DNA from: ATX-6F1 sp943369485
Lineage (GTDB): Bacteria > Cyanobacteriota > Cyanobacteriia > PCC-6307 > Cyanobiaceae
Assembly (NCBI GenBank): GCA_943369485.1
Contig: CALRNH020000015.1
Location: 11,192-75,191, forward strand
Reading direction: 5' to 3'
Length of the DNA: 64,000 nucleotides
A program made the position numbers and the translations under genes. The notes beneath the pieces were generated by a model. It did not search any database, was not told the origin of the DNA, and worked only from the letters and a program-made list of their open reading frames with translations. Shown one piece after another: positions 27,497 to 36,366 of this stretch. The stretch's first letter is position 1; each line of letters begins with the position of its first letter.

Positions 27497-28276
27497 TTAG
27501 GCAAGCGTTGTTCCGTCATGGCAGCGCACCACTCGGCCGGCACCCCGCAACTCCGAGCGGTAGTGGCTCGCCACCGGATGGGTGTCGGCGGGGCTGAGGC
27601 CGTCGACGCCCAGCCCATCACGTCCGTGGTCGCGGCCGGAACTGTGCAGATAGCGGCCGTCGCCCAAGTGCAGACCCACGTGGGTACAGCGTCTGGGTGT
27701 GCCGAAGAAGATCAGATCCCCAGGCCTGAGCAGGCGGAATTCGCTGATGCGGACGGCCACCGGTTGGCAGAACCGCTCCTGCTGGTAGGCATCGCGGGGA
27801 AGCCACACCCCCGCTCTGGCGAAGGTCGATTGGATGAAACCGGAGCAGTCGTAGTTGGGGCCGAGGCTGCCTCCCCAGAGGTAGCGGTTCGGGTTCCGGG
27901 TGGCCTGATCGGCGCAGCGCAGCACGGCTGTGATGGCCGCCTCGATCGCCTCCGGGTCCAGCAGCCGTGGTTGCCACGGTCCCCGGGCCGTGGCGCGACC
28001 AAGCAGATCGGTGGGCTCCACCCAGCAGGGGTAGCCGTCCTCCAGCAGCCGCACCCGCAGCCGTCCTCCAAGGGGCCCTCCGATCGGTCCAGGGCCGGCG
28101 AGCACCCGCAGGCCTCGCCCCGCTTCGGCCTGGGTCGCCAGCGCTGGGCCGGTGGGCCGGCTGTAGCCGTTCAGATCCCCTTGCAGCTGCCAGTGGCTGC
28201 CTGGACTCAGCAGCTCAAGGGCGGCCGGGGTGCCGGGAGGCAGATCCCCCCGGTCCAGGGTGCTTAATCTCACCAT
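27497..28276 (-). CDS. NlpC/P60 (C40) family cell-wall peptidase
   Basis: 259 residues. The first 95 residues resemble an SH3b-like targeting domain; the C-terminal NlpC/P60 papain-like domain has Cys144 in YDCSGFIQS, His199 in CTHVGLHLGDGRYLHSSG, and RPGDLIFF. It would cut gamma-D-Glu-diaminopimelate links in peptidoglycan. No convincing signal peptide is seen with the ATG at 28276, so it may act in the cytoplasm on recycled muropeptides or start elsewhere. It is divergent from a beta-lactamase-like gene with a gap of only 17 bp. Confidence 0.85.
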   Translation of the reverse strand: MVRLSTLDRGDLPPGTPAALELLSPGSHWQLQGDLNGYSRPTGPALATQAEAGRGLRVLAGPGPIGGPLGGRLRVRLLEDGYPCWVEPTDLLGRATARGPWQPRLLDPEAIEAAITAVLRCADQATRNPNRYLWGGSLGPNYDCSGFIQSTFARAGVWLPRDAYQQERFCQPVAVRISEFRLLRPGDLIFFGTPRRCTHVGLHLGDGRYLHSSGRDHGRDGLGVDGLSPADTHPVASHYRSELRGAGRVVRCHDGTTLA

Positions 28277-28293
28277 TGCTTGTGGCCGCTTCG

Positions 28294-29223
28294 ATGGCGT
28301 TCTACCGCCCCGACGCAGGGATGGTCTCGATCCTGGAGGCGTTGATCGAACGCCTCGAACTGGACGGACGACCGGGGCTTCGAGATCAGCTGTCGATCAC
28401 CTGGCTGCGTTACCAGGGCAGCTTGATCGATCGCGGCGCGGCCCTGGAACCGGCGGCCTTCTGGGGACTGCCGGTGGCGGGGGCCAGCTGGGGCGGATTG
28501 CGCCAGCGCTATCCCGCCAGCGTGGTGAAGCTGGTCTACATGGTGGCGGTGGAGGCCTGGTTGCAGCAGCAATGGCTGGAGGAAGGGCCGGAGCTGCGCC
28601 GGGCGATGGCCGACATGATCCGTGACTCCAGCAACGACGCCACAGGTTTGCTGGTGGATCTGCTCAGTGGCACCACCAGTGGCCCCGATCTGCTCGCCCC
28701 GCGGTTGGCGGCCTGGCAGGCCCAGCGCCAACTGGTGAACGGTTGGCTCGCCGACCTGGGCTGGCCGGAGTTCGAGGGCTGCAATGCCTGCCAGAAGACC
28801 TGGGGCGATGGGCCCTTCGGCCGCGAGCGCCAGTTTTACGGGCAGGCCCTGGAGAACCGCAACCGCCTGAGCACCGATGCCACGGCCCGCCTGCTGCATG
28901 GGGTGATCGCCGGCGCCTTGGTGTCTCCGCCCGCCTGCGTGCGCATGCGCGATCTGCTTTCCCGCTCGCTCGAGCCAGCCACGCTCCGCGCCGATCCTGA
29001 GAACCAGGTGGATGGCTTCCTGGGGGGGGGACTGACGGAGGGTTCCCGGTTGTGGAGCAAGGCCGGCTGGATGAGCCAGGCCCGCCATGACGCCGCTTAC
29101 GTGGAGGCCCAGGGCCAGGCGCCCTTTCTGCTGGTGGTGTTCTCCGAGGGGGCGGATCGAGCGGCCGACGGGGCGCTGCTGCCCTCGATCGCCCGAGCCC
29201 TGGGTGAGGTCTCGGCAGGTTGA
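28294..29223 (+). CDS. Class A beta-lactamase-like serine hydrolase
   Basis: 309 residues with the class A beta-lactamase / penicillin-interactive fold: Ser76-x-x-Lys79 in PASVVKLVYM, an SSN motif at about 112-114, and KAGWM where KTG is expected. No signal peptide follows the ATG at 28294. Cyanobacteria carry such proteins widely; they may act on beta-lactams or as carboxypeptidases, and resistance should not be assumed. The threonine of KTG is replaced by alanine, which could lower beta-lactamase activity. Adjacent to the NlpC/P60 gene, suggesting a wall-related role. Confidence 0.75.
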   Translation: MAFYRPDAGMVSILEALIERLELDGRPGLRDQLSITWLRYQGSLIDRGAALEPAAFWGLPVAGASWGGLRQRYPASVVKLVYMVAVEAWLQQQWLEEGPELRRAMADMIRDSSNDATGLLVDLLSGTTSGPDLLAPRLAAWQAQRQLVNGWLADLGWPEFEGCNACQKTWGDGPFGRERQFYGQALENRNRLSTDATARLLHGVIAGALVSPPACVRMRDLLSRSLEPATLRADPENQVDGFLGGGLTEGSRLWSKAGWMSQARHDAAYVEAQGQAPFLLVVFSEGADRAADGALLPSIARALGEVSAG

Positions 29224-29273
29224 ACAAGGCTGAGCCCTGGGCGCCATCAGCCGCGGCGCTCGGGGCTTGGAAA

Positions 29274-29362
29274 CGGAGAGGGAGGGATTCGAACCCTCGA
29301 CAGAAGTTGCCTCCTGTAACTCCTTAGCAGGGAGCCGCTTTCAACCACTCAGCCACCTCTCC
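29274..29362 (-). tRNA. tRNA-Ser (anticodon GCT)
   Basis: An 89-nt class II tRNA. Acceptor GGAGAGG pairs with CCTCTCC, discriminator G, the anticodon loop holds GCT (codons AGC/AGU), there is a long variable arm typical of serine tRNAs, and the T arm contains GGTTCGAATCC. CCA is not encoded. It lies 39 bp upstream of the stop-side end of the murF-alr gene. Confidence 0.94.
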
Positions 29363-29401
29363 AGGGGCCCGGAAAGCTTATCAGTGCTGCCGCGAGCCGT
29401 C

Positions 29402-31900
29402 TCAGTCGCCCCGGAACACCCGCTGCACCCGACGGCTGTCGACGTTGACCAGCAACTCGTAGGGGATCGTGCCGGCACTCTCGGCCACCTCTTCGGGCCG
29501 CAGTTCCTGCCCCTCGCTGGCACCGAGGATCAGCACCTCATCGCCCACGGCCGCCTCCGGCACCGCCGAGAGATCGACGGCCATCGAATCCATCGAGATG
29601 CGCCCGATGATCGGCGCCCGGTGTCCCTGCACCATCACCACGCCGGCTCCGGCCAGGCGCCAGGGCACTCCGTCGTTGTAGCCGGCCTCGACAATGCCCA
29701 CCCGCAACTCCGCGGCTTCCACCACGTAGGTGCCGCCGTACCCCACCCGCTGCCCCCGCTTCCAAAGTGACACCTGGGCCAGGCGGCTGATGAAGGCGAC
29801 CGCCAGCTGCAGGTCGAGAGCGGCGGCGACGGCGGGCGAAGGGTGGATGCCATAGAGCCCCAGGCCCAGCCGCACCATGTCGAAGCGGGCCCTGGGGAAG
29901 CGCACGGCCGCCGCCGTGGCGGCCGCATGGGTGATCAGTGTCTCGGCTGGATCGCCCTCGGAGCGGATCGCCGCAACAGTCTCCTCGAAACAGTCCAGCT
30001 GACCTTGGCTGTGCCCATCCTCGGCGGGGTCATCGGCGCAGGAGAAATGGGTCATCAGACCGCTGAGGCGGGTCACTCCCGAGCCCCGCAGCAACCGGGC
30101 GGCCGCCAGGGCCTCGGCGGGGGGCACCCCCAGGCGGCCCATGCCGGTGTCGATCTCCAGGTGCACATCGCAGCTGGCCCCCAGCGCCCGCAGGCCCTCG
30201 ATCAGGGTGCGGGCAAAGGCGAGCGAATAGACCACCGGCGTCAGCCGGTAACGCACCACCTTGTCCACCTCCTCACCGTTCATCAGCATCACCAGGATCG
30301 GCAGGTGCACCCCGGCTCGTCGCACCACGGCCCCCTCATCAGCCGCCGAGACACCGATCCAATCAACGCCGCTTTCCTGCAGGGAGGTGGCCACCCGCGC
30401 GAGTTCAGTGCCGTAGGCCCAGGCCTTGAGCACCGCCAGGATCGCCACCCTGGGCCCACAGAGGGATCGGACGCGGGCAATGTTTTCGGCGATCGCCCCC
30501 AGGTCCACCAGGAAGCGTCTGGGCGCCATCGACTCCCAGAGCTCACGTGCCGCCACCGCCAACCCTTCATTGCGGGGGCCTTTGACCAACAGGGTGTCGC
30601 CAGGTTCCGCCAGCTGGCGAACGGTGTCCCGCAATTCGGTGAGATTCACCTCCAGCACAGGGGCCTCGGGCTTGACTTCGCGCCAGGCCGCCGCCGTGTG
30701 GACCTGACAGGGGTGGGGCAGCAGCACCAGATGGGTGAAACCGCGTTCCGCCGCCACCCGCCCGATGATCCGGTGCTCCCGTTGATCGAGTTCCCCCAGT
30801 TCGCCCATGCCGCCGAACACGAAGACGCGCTTGCCCGGGCCCCCGGGTGAGGAGCCCACCGTGTCGAGCGCCGCCTGGACCGAGAGTGGATCAGCGCTGG
30901 CGGCATCGTTGATGATCGTGACCCCATCGGGCGTGCGCCAGGTCTCCATGCGCGTGGGACCGAAGCAGTAGTCGTGGAGGGTGGCGGCCACCGCTTCGGG
31001 TAGCACCCCAAGCCGAACAGCGGCGGTGATCGCGATCATCAGGTCGCCGATCAGGGGGGCGGAGCGGGTGAGCACGGGGAAGCTCAAGGTGCTCGCTTCA
31101 AAGGCCACCGTCAGCAGGGTGCCTCTGGGGATGGGGCGCTGCTCCACCAGCCGAGGCGCCTGCTCCCCCACCCGCAGCCGCTCGCAGGGCAACGGTTGGG
31201 CTTCCACCAGCGGGTCCTCCGGGGTGATCACCCAACCCTGGGCCGGCACTGAGGCGAACAGCCGCAGCTTTTCACGGGCTGTGGTCTCCCTCGTGCCGAA
31301 GGCGGCGATGTGGGCGAGGCCCACGTTCACGAGTACACCGAGATCGGGCTGCAGGATCGCCGCCAGGGCCGCCATCTCACCGGGGGCGGAGACTCCCGCC
31401 TCGAACACGCCGATCTCCGTGCCCAGCGGTGCGTTCAGCACCGCTAGCGGCACCCCCACCTGACTGTTCCAGCTGCCCGGACTGGCGGCCACCGAGTAAC
31501 GCGTGGCCAGCAGGGCGGTGAGCGCCTCCTTCACCACCGTCTTGCCATTGCTGCCTGTGACCGCCACCACCCGCCCCACGGCCCGGCGCCTGTGCCAGGC
31601 CGCCAGCGCCTGAAGGGCCGCCAGGGGGGCCGCCACCTCCAGTCGTGGCAGCGGACAGGAGGCCGGTCGCCAGCCGCGTCGGACCACCGCCAGGCCGGCT
31701 CCCGCCGCCAGGGCGGCCTCCACGAAGGCATGGCCATCGTTCTGGAGCCCCGTCAGGGCGAAGAACACATCGCCCGGCCGTACTCGCCTCGAATCAATCG
31801 CTGCCGCCCGCAGGCGTCCGCTGGCCTGTTCGGTGTTCCAGGCGCCGCGAAGCTCACCCCCCAGCAGGGTCGCCAGCGCAGGGGGGTCGGGCAACGCCAT
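29402..31900 (-). CDS. murF: MurF-alanine racemase fusion
   Basis: 832 residues from the ATG at 31900 (a GTG at 31960 is an alternative). Residues 1 to about 455 are MurF, which joins D-Ala-D-Ala to UDP-MurNAc-tripeptide: ATP loop GSNGKT at 116-121, GSWNSQVGVP, FEAGVSAPGEM and IINDAASADPLS. Residues from about 457 are a fold III alanine racemase: PLP lysine Lys492 in LKAWAYG, ADEGAVVRRAG, VGYGGTYV with the candidate catalytic tyrosine, GRISMDSMAVDL and GTIPYELLVNVDSR. Both active sites look intact, so one protein could make and use D-Ala. This domain order is known in Bacteroidetes. Confidence 0.88.
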   Translation of the reverse strand: MALPDPPALATLLGGELRGAWNTEQASGRLRAAAIDSRRVRPGDVFFALTGLQNDGHAFVEAALAAGAGLAVVRRGWRPASCPLPRLEVAAPLAALQALAAWHRRRAVGRVVAVTGSNGKTVVKEALTALLATRYSVAASPGSWNSQVGVPLAVLNAPLGTEIGVFEAGVSAPGEMAALAAILQPDLGVLVNVGLAHIAAFGTRETTAREKLRLFASVPAQGWVITPEDPLVEAQPLPCERLRVGEQAPRLVEQRPIPRGTLLTVAFEASTLSFPVLTRSAPLIGDLMIAITAAVRLGVLPEAVAATLHDYCFGPTRMETWRTPDGVTIINDAASADPLSVQAALDTVGSSPGGPGKRVFVFGGMGELGELDQREHRIIGRVAAERGFTHLVLLPHPCQVHTAAAWREVKPEAPVLEVNLTELRDTVRQLAEPGDTLLVKGPRNEGLAVAARELWESMAPRRFLVDLGAIAENIARVRSLCGPRVAILAVLKAWAYGTELARVATSLQESGVDWIGVSAADEGAVVRRAGVHLPILVMLMNGEEVDKVVRYRLTPVVYSLAFARTLIEGLRALGASCDVHLEIDTGMGRLGVPPAEALAAARLLRGSGVTRLSGLMTHFSCADDPAEDGHSQGQLDCFEETVAAIRSEGDPAETLITHAAATAAAVRFPRARFDMVRLGLGLYGIHPSPAVAAALDLQLAVAFISRLAQVSLWKRGQRVGYGGTYVVEAAELRVGIVEAGYNDGVPWRLAGAGVVMVQGHRAPIIGRISMDSMAVDLSAVPEAAVGDEVLILGASEGQELRPEEVAESAGTIPYELLVNVDSRRVQRVFRGD

Positions 31901-32010
31901 GGGGACAGGGCGGCTCAGGGGGCGGTCAAAGGCGACGGCGCCGATGGCGTCGCTCGACACCAGTTCTTGAGCGATGTCCCATTAGCATGCCGCCTAACAG
32001 TGGAACTGGC

Positions 32011-32511
32011 ATGCGCCACGTTCTCGTTCTGAACGCCTCCTACGAGCCCCTGAACATCACCACCTGGCGTCGCGCCATGGTGATGCTGCTCAAGGGCAAG
32101 GCTGAAGGTCTGGAGCACGATCCCGGGCGGCTGATTCGCGCCGACCATCACCTCCCCACCGTGATCCGCCTGCGCCAATTTGTTCGCGTGCCCTTCAAGC
32201 AATTGCCGCTCACCCGGCGCAACGTCTTCCATCGGGACGGCCACTCCTGCCAGTACTGCGGCTATCAGGGGGATCAGCTTTCCATCGATCATGTGTTCCC
32301 CCGCAGCCGTGGAGGCGGCGACACCTGGGAGAACGTCACCACCGCCTGCCTGCGCTGCAACGTCCACAAGGGCAACCGCACCCCCAGGGAGGCGGGGATG
32401 CCCTTGGCGAGGGAACCCAGGCGTCCGATCAGCAGCCTTTACTTTGAAGCCACCCGCCAGATTCGCGCTGGAACCCACCAGGAGTGGGCCAAGTACGTGA
32501 TCGGGGCCTGA
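32011..32511 (+). CDS. HNH endonuclease domain protein
   Basis: 166 residues. An N-terminal region LVLNASYEPLNITTWRRAM is conserved in cyanobacteria; the HNH core has CQYCGYQGDQLSIDHVFPRSRGG and the second zinc pair CLRCNVHKGN. The family is widespread in cyanobacteria and its target is unknown; it is not linked to a restriction or intron system here. The ATG at 32011 is preferred to 31987 on spacing from GTGGA upstream. It is divergent from murF-alr and convergent with prfA. Confidence 0.85.
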   Translation: MRHVLVLNASYEPLNITTWRRAMVMLLKGKAEGLEHDPGRLIRADHHLPTVIRLRQFVRVPFKQLPLTRRNVFHRDGHSCQYCGYQGDQLSIDHVFPRSRGGGDTWENVTTACLRCNVHKGNRTPREAGMPLAREPRRPISSLYFEATRQIRAGTHQEWAKYVIGA

Positions 32512-32531
32512 TCGCCCCAGGACCTTTGGCC

Positions 32532-33629
32532 TCATCCGGCGGCGTTCTCGGCCAGTTCTTCCAGTTGCCGGCGCTGGTCCGCGGCGATGCAGCTGCCGAT
32601 CAGCTCCCCCAGTTGCCCCTGGAGCACCGGTTCGAGCGCGAAGTTGCGCCCCAGGCGGTGATCGGTGGTGCGGTTGTCCTTGTAGTTGTACGTGCGGATC
32701 TTCTCGCTGCGATCGCCACTGCCCACCTGGGCCCGGCGGGCGGAACTTTCCTTCTCCGCCGCCGCCGCCAGCTGGCGCTCCAGCAGCTTGGCCCGCAGGA
32801 TCGCCATGGCTCGCTCGCGGTTCTGGAGTTGGGAGCGCTCCTGGGTGCAGAACACCCGGATGCCGGTGGGCTTGTGCAGCAGGTCCACCGCTGTTTCCAC
32901 CTTGTTCACGTTCTGACCGCCGGCCCCGCCCGAACGGGCCGTGCTGATTTGGATCTCGGTGGGGTCGATCTGCACCTCCACGGGATCTGCCTCAGGCATC
33001 ACCGCCACCGTGGCCGTTGAGGTGTGCACCCGTCCCTGGGATTCGGTGGCCGGCACCCGCTGCACTCGATGCACGCCAGCCTCGAATTTCAGCTGGCTGA
33101 ACACCCCCTCCCCACGGATCGAGAGAATCAGTTCCTTGAAGCCGCCCACGTCGGATTCCGAGGCGCTGATCGGCTCCACCTGCCATCCCAGCGACTGGGC
33201 ATAGCGCTCGTACATGCGGGCCAGATCGCCGGCCCAGATCCCGGCCTCATCCCCGCCGGTCCCGGCCCGGATCTCCAGCATCACGCTGCGTTCATCGCGG
33301 GGGTCCCTGGGCAGCAGCGCCAGGGTGAGCCGCTGCTCCAGATCGGCGATGGTGGCCGCCAGGACGGTCAGTTCTTCCTGAGCGAGTTGCTCCATCTCAG
33401 GGTCACCGCGGTGGTTGCGGAGCAACTGGCGCGCTTCGCCCTGTTCGCCGAGCAGCCCATTGAGCCGTTCGTAGTCGGTGACCAGGGGCTCAAGCCTTGC
33501 CCGTTCCCGGGCGATGCGCTCGAGCTGCCCTGGGTTGGCGGCCACATCGGGATCCGCCAGTTGCCTCTCCAGGCTGGCGAAGGTGCGGCAGGCGGTCTCC
33601 AGGCGCTCGCTGAGAAAGCTGGCATCCAT
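32532..33629 (-). CDS. prfA: Peptide chain release factor 1
   Basis: 365 residues. Recognises UAA and UAG; the catalytic motif GTGGDEAGIWAGDL (GGQ region reads ARSGGAGGQNVNKVETAVDL) is intact, and the C-terminal domain is complete. The start is the ATG at 33627-33629. It ends the long ribosomal cluster, 82 bp after rpmE, an order shared with many cyanobacteria. Confidence 0.97.
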   Translation of the reverse strand: MDASFLSERLETACRTFASLERQLADPDVAANPGQLERIARERARLEPLVTDYERLNGLLGEQGEARQLLRNHRGDPEMEQLAQEELTVLAATIADLEQRLTLALLPRDPRDERSVMLEIRAGTGGDEAGIWAGDLARMYERYAQSLGWQVEPISASESDVGGFKELILSIRGEGVFSQLKFEAGVHRVQRVPATESQGRVHTSTATVAVMPEADPVEVQIDPTEIQISTARSGGAGGQNVNKVETAVDLLHKPTGIRVFCTQERSQLQNRERAMAILRAKLLERQLAAAAEKESSARRAQVGSGDRSEKIRTYNYKDNRTTDHRLGRNFALEPVLQGQLGELIGSCIAADQRRQLEELAENAAG

Positions 33630-33711
33630 GGCGATCAGTGCAGCCGATCCGAACGGCAAGGAGCCGGACGCCTTTCAGAATCCTGCCCTGGCCATCGAGG
33701 CAACCGCTGGC

Positions 33712-33996
33712 TCAGGAGGCCACGGGTGCGTCTTCGGTGGCTGATTCGCTGACTTGTTCCGTGGCTTCAGTCGCTTCGGCGGAAGCCACGCCACCCATGC
33801 CGTACTTGCGCATGAAGCGATCCACCCGCCCCTCGGTGTCGAGGATTTTCTGGGTACCGGTGTAGAAGGGGTGGTTGCCGCTCCACACGTCGACATGAAG
33901 TTCCGGGGATGTGGAGCCGGTGGTCATGATCACCTCTCCATTGCAGATCACCTTGGCATCGGGGTACCAGGTGGGATGGATGTTGGGCTTGGCCAT
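33712..33996 (-). CDS. rpmE: 50S ribosomal protein L31
   Basis: 94 residues with the bacterial L31 core (HPTWYPDAKVICNGEVIMTTGST, NHPFYTGTQKILDTEGRVDRF) and a C-terminal acidic Ala/Glu/Thr tail of about 25 residues, usual in picocyanobacteria. The CxxC zinc pair is absent (a single Cys18), so this is the zinc-free form. Between rpsI and prfA. Confidence 0.95.
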   Translation of the reverse strand: MAKPNIHPTWYPDAKVICNGEVIMTTGSTSPELHVDVWSGNHPFYTGTQKILDTEGRVDRFMRKYGMGGVASAEATEATEQVSESATEDAPVAS

Positions 33997-34004
33997 GGTG
34001 CGGA

Positions 34005-34412
34005 TCAGCGCTTGGAGAACTGAGGAGCCTTGCGGGCTTTCTTGAGACCGTATTTGCGCCGCTCCTTGGCGCGGGGATCACGGCTGAGGTGACCTTCGGT
34101 CTTGAGGGGTTTGCGGTTGTCGGGGGACAGATCGCAGAGGGCGCGGGCCGCGCCCTGCTTGATGGCATCGGCCTGGCCGGTGAGGCCGCCGCCGCGCACG
34201 TTGACCAGCAGGTCGTAGTCGTTGGACAACCCCAGGGTCTGGAGGGGGGCTTTGACCGCCGACAGGTAGCTCGGGTTGTAATTGAGGTAGTTGTCGCCTG
34301 GGCGTCCGTTGATGGTGATCGCTCCGGTGCCGGGGACCACCCGAACACGGGCAACGGCGGTCTTGCGACGACCCGTGCCCCAGTAGACGACGCGGTTGGA
34401 GGGAGTGCTCAT
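34005..34412 (-). CDS. rpsI: 30S ribosomal protein S9
   Basis: 135 residues, with the YWGTGRRKTAVARVRVVPG start and the C-terminal tail RKYGLKKARKAPQFSKR that reaches the P site. Its start overlaps the rplM stop by 4 bp (ATGA), consistent with coupled translation. Confidence 0.97.
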   Translation of the reverse strand: MSTPSNRVVYWGTGRRKTAVARVRVVPGTGAITINGRPGDNYLNYNPSYLSAVKAPLQTLGLSNDYDLLVNVRGGGLTGQADAIKQGAARALCDLSPDNRKPLKTEGHLSRDPRAKERRKYGLKKARKAPQFSKR

Positions 34413-34861
34413 GAGGCTGAAGTTGCAGGATCGAGCGGGAGGAGCTTGGGTTGCTGGGCGGCGTGGGGGTGCTCGGTGCCCTTGTAGACCTTCAGCTTGC
34501 GGAACAGCTGACGACCGAGTGCGTTGTGGGGAAGCATGCCTTTGATGGCCTTCTCGACCACCCGCTCGGGCAGACGGGCATGGAGGGCTTCGAAGCTCTC
34601 GGTCTTCATACCGCCAGGGCGCCCGGAATGGCGGCGGTAGATCTTCTGGCTGGCTTTGTTGCCACTGACCCGGATCTTGTCGGCGTTGATGATGACGACG
34701 AAGTCACCGGTATCGAGGTGGGGAGTGAAATTGGGGTTGTTCTTACCCCGCAGCACTTGGGCCACTTCGCTGGCCAGGCGGCCGAGGGTCTGATCCGCTG
34801 CGTCCACCAGAAACCACTGGCGTTCGAGGGAATCAATCTGTGGAACGAGGGTCTTGTTCAT
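34409..34861 (-). CDS. rplM: 50S ribosomal protein L13
   Basis: 150 residues with WFLVDAADQTLGRLASEVAQVLRGK and the GMLPHNALGRQLFRKLKVY signature. I start at the ATG at 34859-34861; the open frame upstream to 35002 is arginine-rich and unconserved. It follows truA after 181 bp containing a GCCTTG/CAAGGC hairpin (34991-35005), and overlaps rpsI at its 3' end. Confidence 0.97.
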   Translation of the reverse strand: MNKTLVPQIDSLERQWFLVDAADQTLGRLASEVAQVLRGKNNPNFTPHLDTGDFVVIINADKIRVSGNKASQKIYRRHSGRPGGMKTESFEALHARLPERVVEKAIKGMLPHNALGRQLFRKLKVYKGTEHPHAAQQPKLLPLDPATSAS

Positions 34862-35042
34862 CGCACCGGTGGGCCGGATCGGTAGCGCGCCATCTCGGTG
34901 GATGGGGCTGGACAGGGAGTGACGGCAGGGCACCTGGAGGCCAGGGAGCACAAACGCGTCTTTGATGACCCTACCCCTCCGCCGGCGGCGGCCTTGAAAC
35001 AAGGCACGCCCAAGGATGGAGAGATGGGGGATTCGGAGGTAC

Positions 35043-35981
35043 TCAGGAGAGAAGATCGCTCACCAGCTCTGATCCATGGTTCTGCCGGCGCTCAGGGTCC
35101 GGCTGACGGGGCAGAAGCTCCGGTGGATCAGGGATTTCGAGCAGATACCGCGGTTGGCAATCGTACCACGCAGCCTTTGGGAAGACCGGCTGGGGGTAGC
35201 CCACACGCAGCAGGCAGAGGCCCTGTGGCGGCGCCGCCTCCTTGACCTCGTCCCGTGCCCGCTGGCGCCAGCGGCGTTCGAAGGCCTCCGGCTCGAGGCG
35301 GCCTTCACCCACAGCCACAAGCTGACCCATCAGCAGGCGCACCATCCCATAGAGGAAGCCGCTGGCCTGGATTTCGGTCACGATCAGATCACCCTGGCGC
35401 TCCAGGCTCACCTCCTGAACGGTGGTGCGGGCATGGGGGCGGCTGCTGCCGGCTCGCTGGAAGGCGGCGAAGTCGTGGTGGCCGAGCAGGCCCCGCAGGC
35501 AGGCGAGCATGGCCCGCTCCTCCAGCCTCACCTGGTAGCGGTGCCAGCTGAAAGGCGCCAGAAACAGGTTGGAGCGGCGGGAGTTGTGGATCGTGTAGCG
35601 GTAGCGCCGGTGCTCAGCGCTGAAGCAGGCGTGCCAGTCGGAGCGCACGGCAGCGGCAGCCTGGACTCGGATGCTGGGCGGCAGTCGGCCGTTGAGGGCG
35701 GCAGGCCAGCGCTGGGCGGGGATGGGACCAGCGCAGTCGAAATGGACCACCTGGGCTGCGGCGTGCACGCCAGCATCGGTTCGACCGGCGGCAAAGACCC
35801 GCGCTGGACCATGAGGATCCAACCGAGCGATCGCCTCTTCGAGCAGCTGCTGAACACTGGTGCCGTTGGGTTGGCGCTGCCAGCCCTTGTAGGGGGCTCC
35901 GTCGTACTGAAGGCAGAGCGCGATCCTGCGCAGCGAGGGAGCCTGCTCCGGTGGCTGTGGGCTGTCGTCTTGGGTGCTCAG
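35043..35981 (-). CDS. truA: tRNA pseudouridine(38-40) synthase TruA
   Basis: Modifies uridines 38-40 in tRNA anticodon arms. The catalytic Asp lies in FAAGRTDAGVHA, and FLYGMVRLLMG and RARDEVKEAAPPQGLCL follow. The conserved N-terminus RRIALCLQYDGAPYKGWQRQ is in frame, but no ATG, GTG or TTG precedes it before the stop at 36003. The first such codon, TTG at 35822, would drop this segment. I therefore propose CTG at 35981, whose CTGA overlaps the rplQ stop; CTG at 35933 is another option. That gives 312 residues. A sequencing error removing the start is the main alternative. Confidence 0.85.
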   Translation of the reverse strand: MSTQDDSPQPPEQAPSLRRIALCLQYDGAPYKGWQRQPNGTSVQQLLEEAIARLDPHGPARVFAAGRTDAGVHAAAQVVHFDCAGPIPAQRWPAALNGRLPPSIRVQAAAAVRSDWHACFSAEHRRYRYTIHNSRRSNLFLAPFSWHRYQVRLEERAMLACLRGLLGHHDFAAFQRAGSSRPHARTTVQEVSLERQGDLIVTEIQASGFLYGMVRLLMGQLVAVGEGRLEPEAFERRWRQRARDEVKEAAPPQGLCLLRVGYPQPVFPKAAWYDCQPRYLLEIPDPPELLPRQPDPERRQNHGSELVSDLLS

Positions 35982-36328
35982 ACCAGCTCGATGATCGCCA
36001 TTTCAGCGTTGTCGCCGCGCCGGGGCACGGTGCGGATGATGCGGGTGTAGCCGCCGTTGCGCTCGCCGTAGCGCTCCTGGGCCTTGTCGAACAGGGCGTG
36101 CACCAGTTGCTTGTCAAAGATGTAGCCGATGGCGCGACGGCGGGCCGAGAGGCTGCCTTCCTTGGCCAGGGTGATCATGCGCTCGGTCTCGTTGCGCAAG
36201 GCCTTGGCCCTTGCCTTGGTGGTGGTCACCCGGCCTTCGCGGATCAGTTGGGTGGTCAGGCCACGGAGCAAGGCTTTGCGTTGGTCGGCGGGGCGTCCCA
36301 ACAGGGGGACTCGGCACTGGTGTCGCAT
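35978..36328 (-). CDS. rplQ: 50S ribosomal protein L17
   Basis: 116 residues: MRHQCRVPLLGRPADQRKAL, the central LVHALFDKAQERYGERNGGYTRI and the end MAIIELV. Normal length. Last ribosomal gene of the alpha segment, 38 bp after rpoA; its stop overlaps the proposed CTG start of truA. Confidence 0.97.
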   Translation of the reverse strand: MRHQCRVPLLGRPADQRKALLRGLTTQLIREGRVTTTKARAKALRNETERMITLAKEGSLSARRRAIGYIFDKQLVHALFDKAQERYGERNGGYTRIIRTVPRRGDNAEMAIIELV

Positions 36329-36366
36329 GGTTCTGAGGCTGGAAAAGGAAAGGATTGGGCCGCCGT

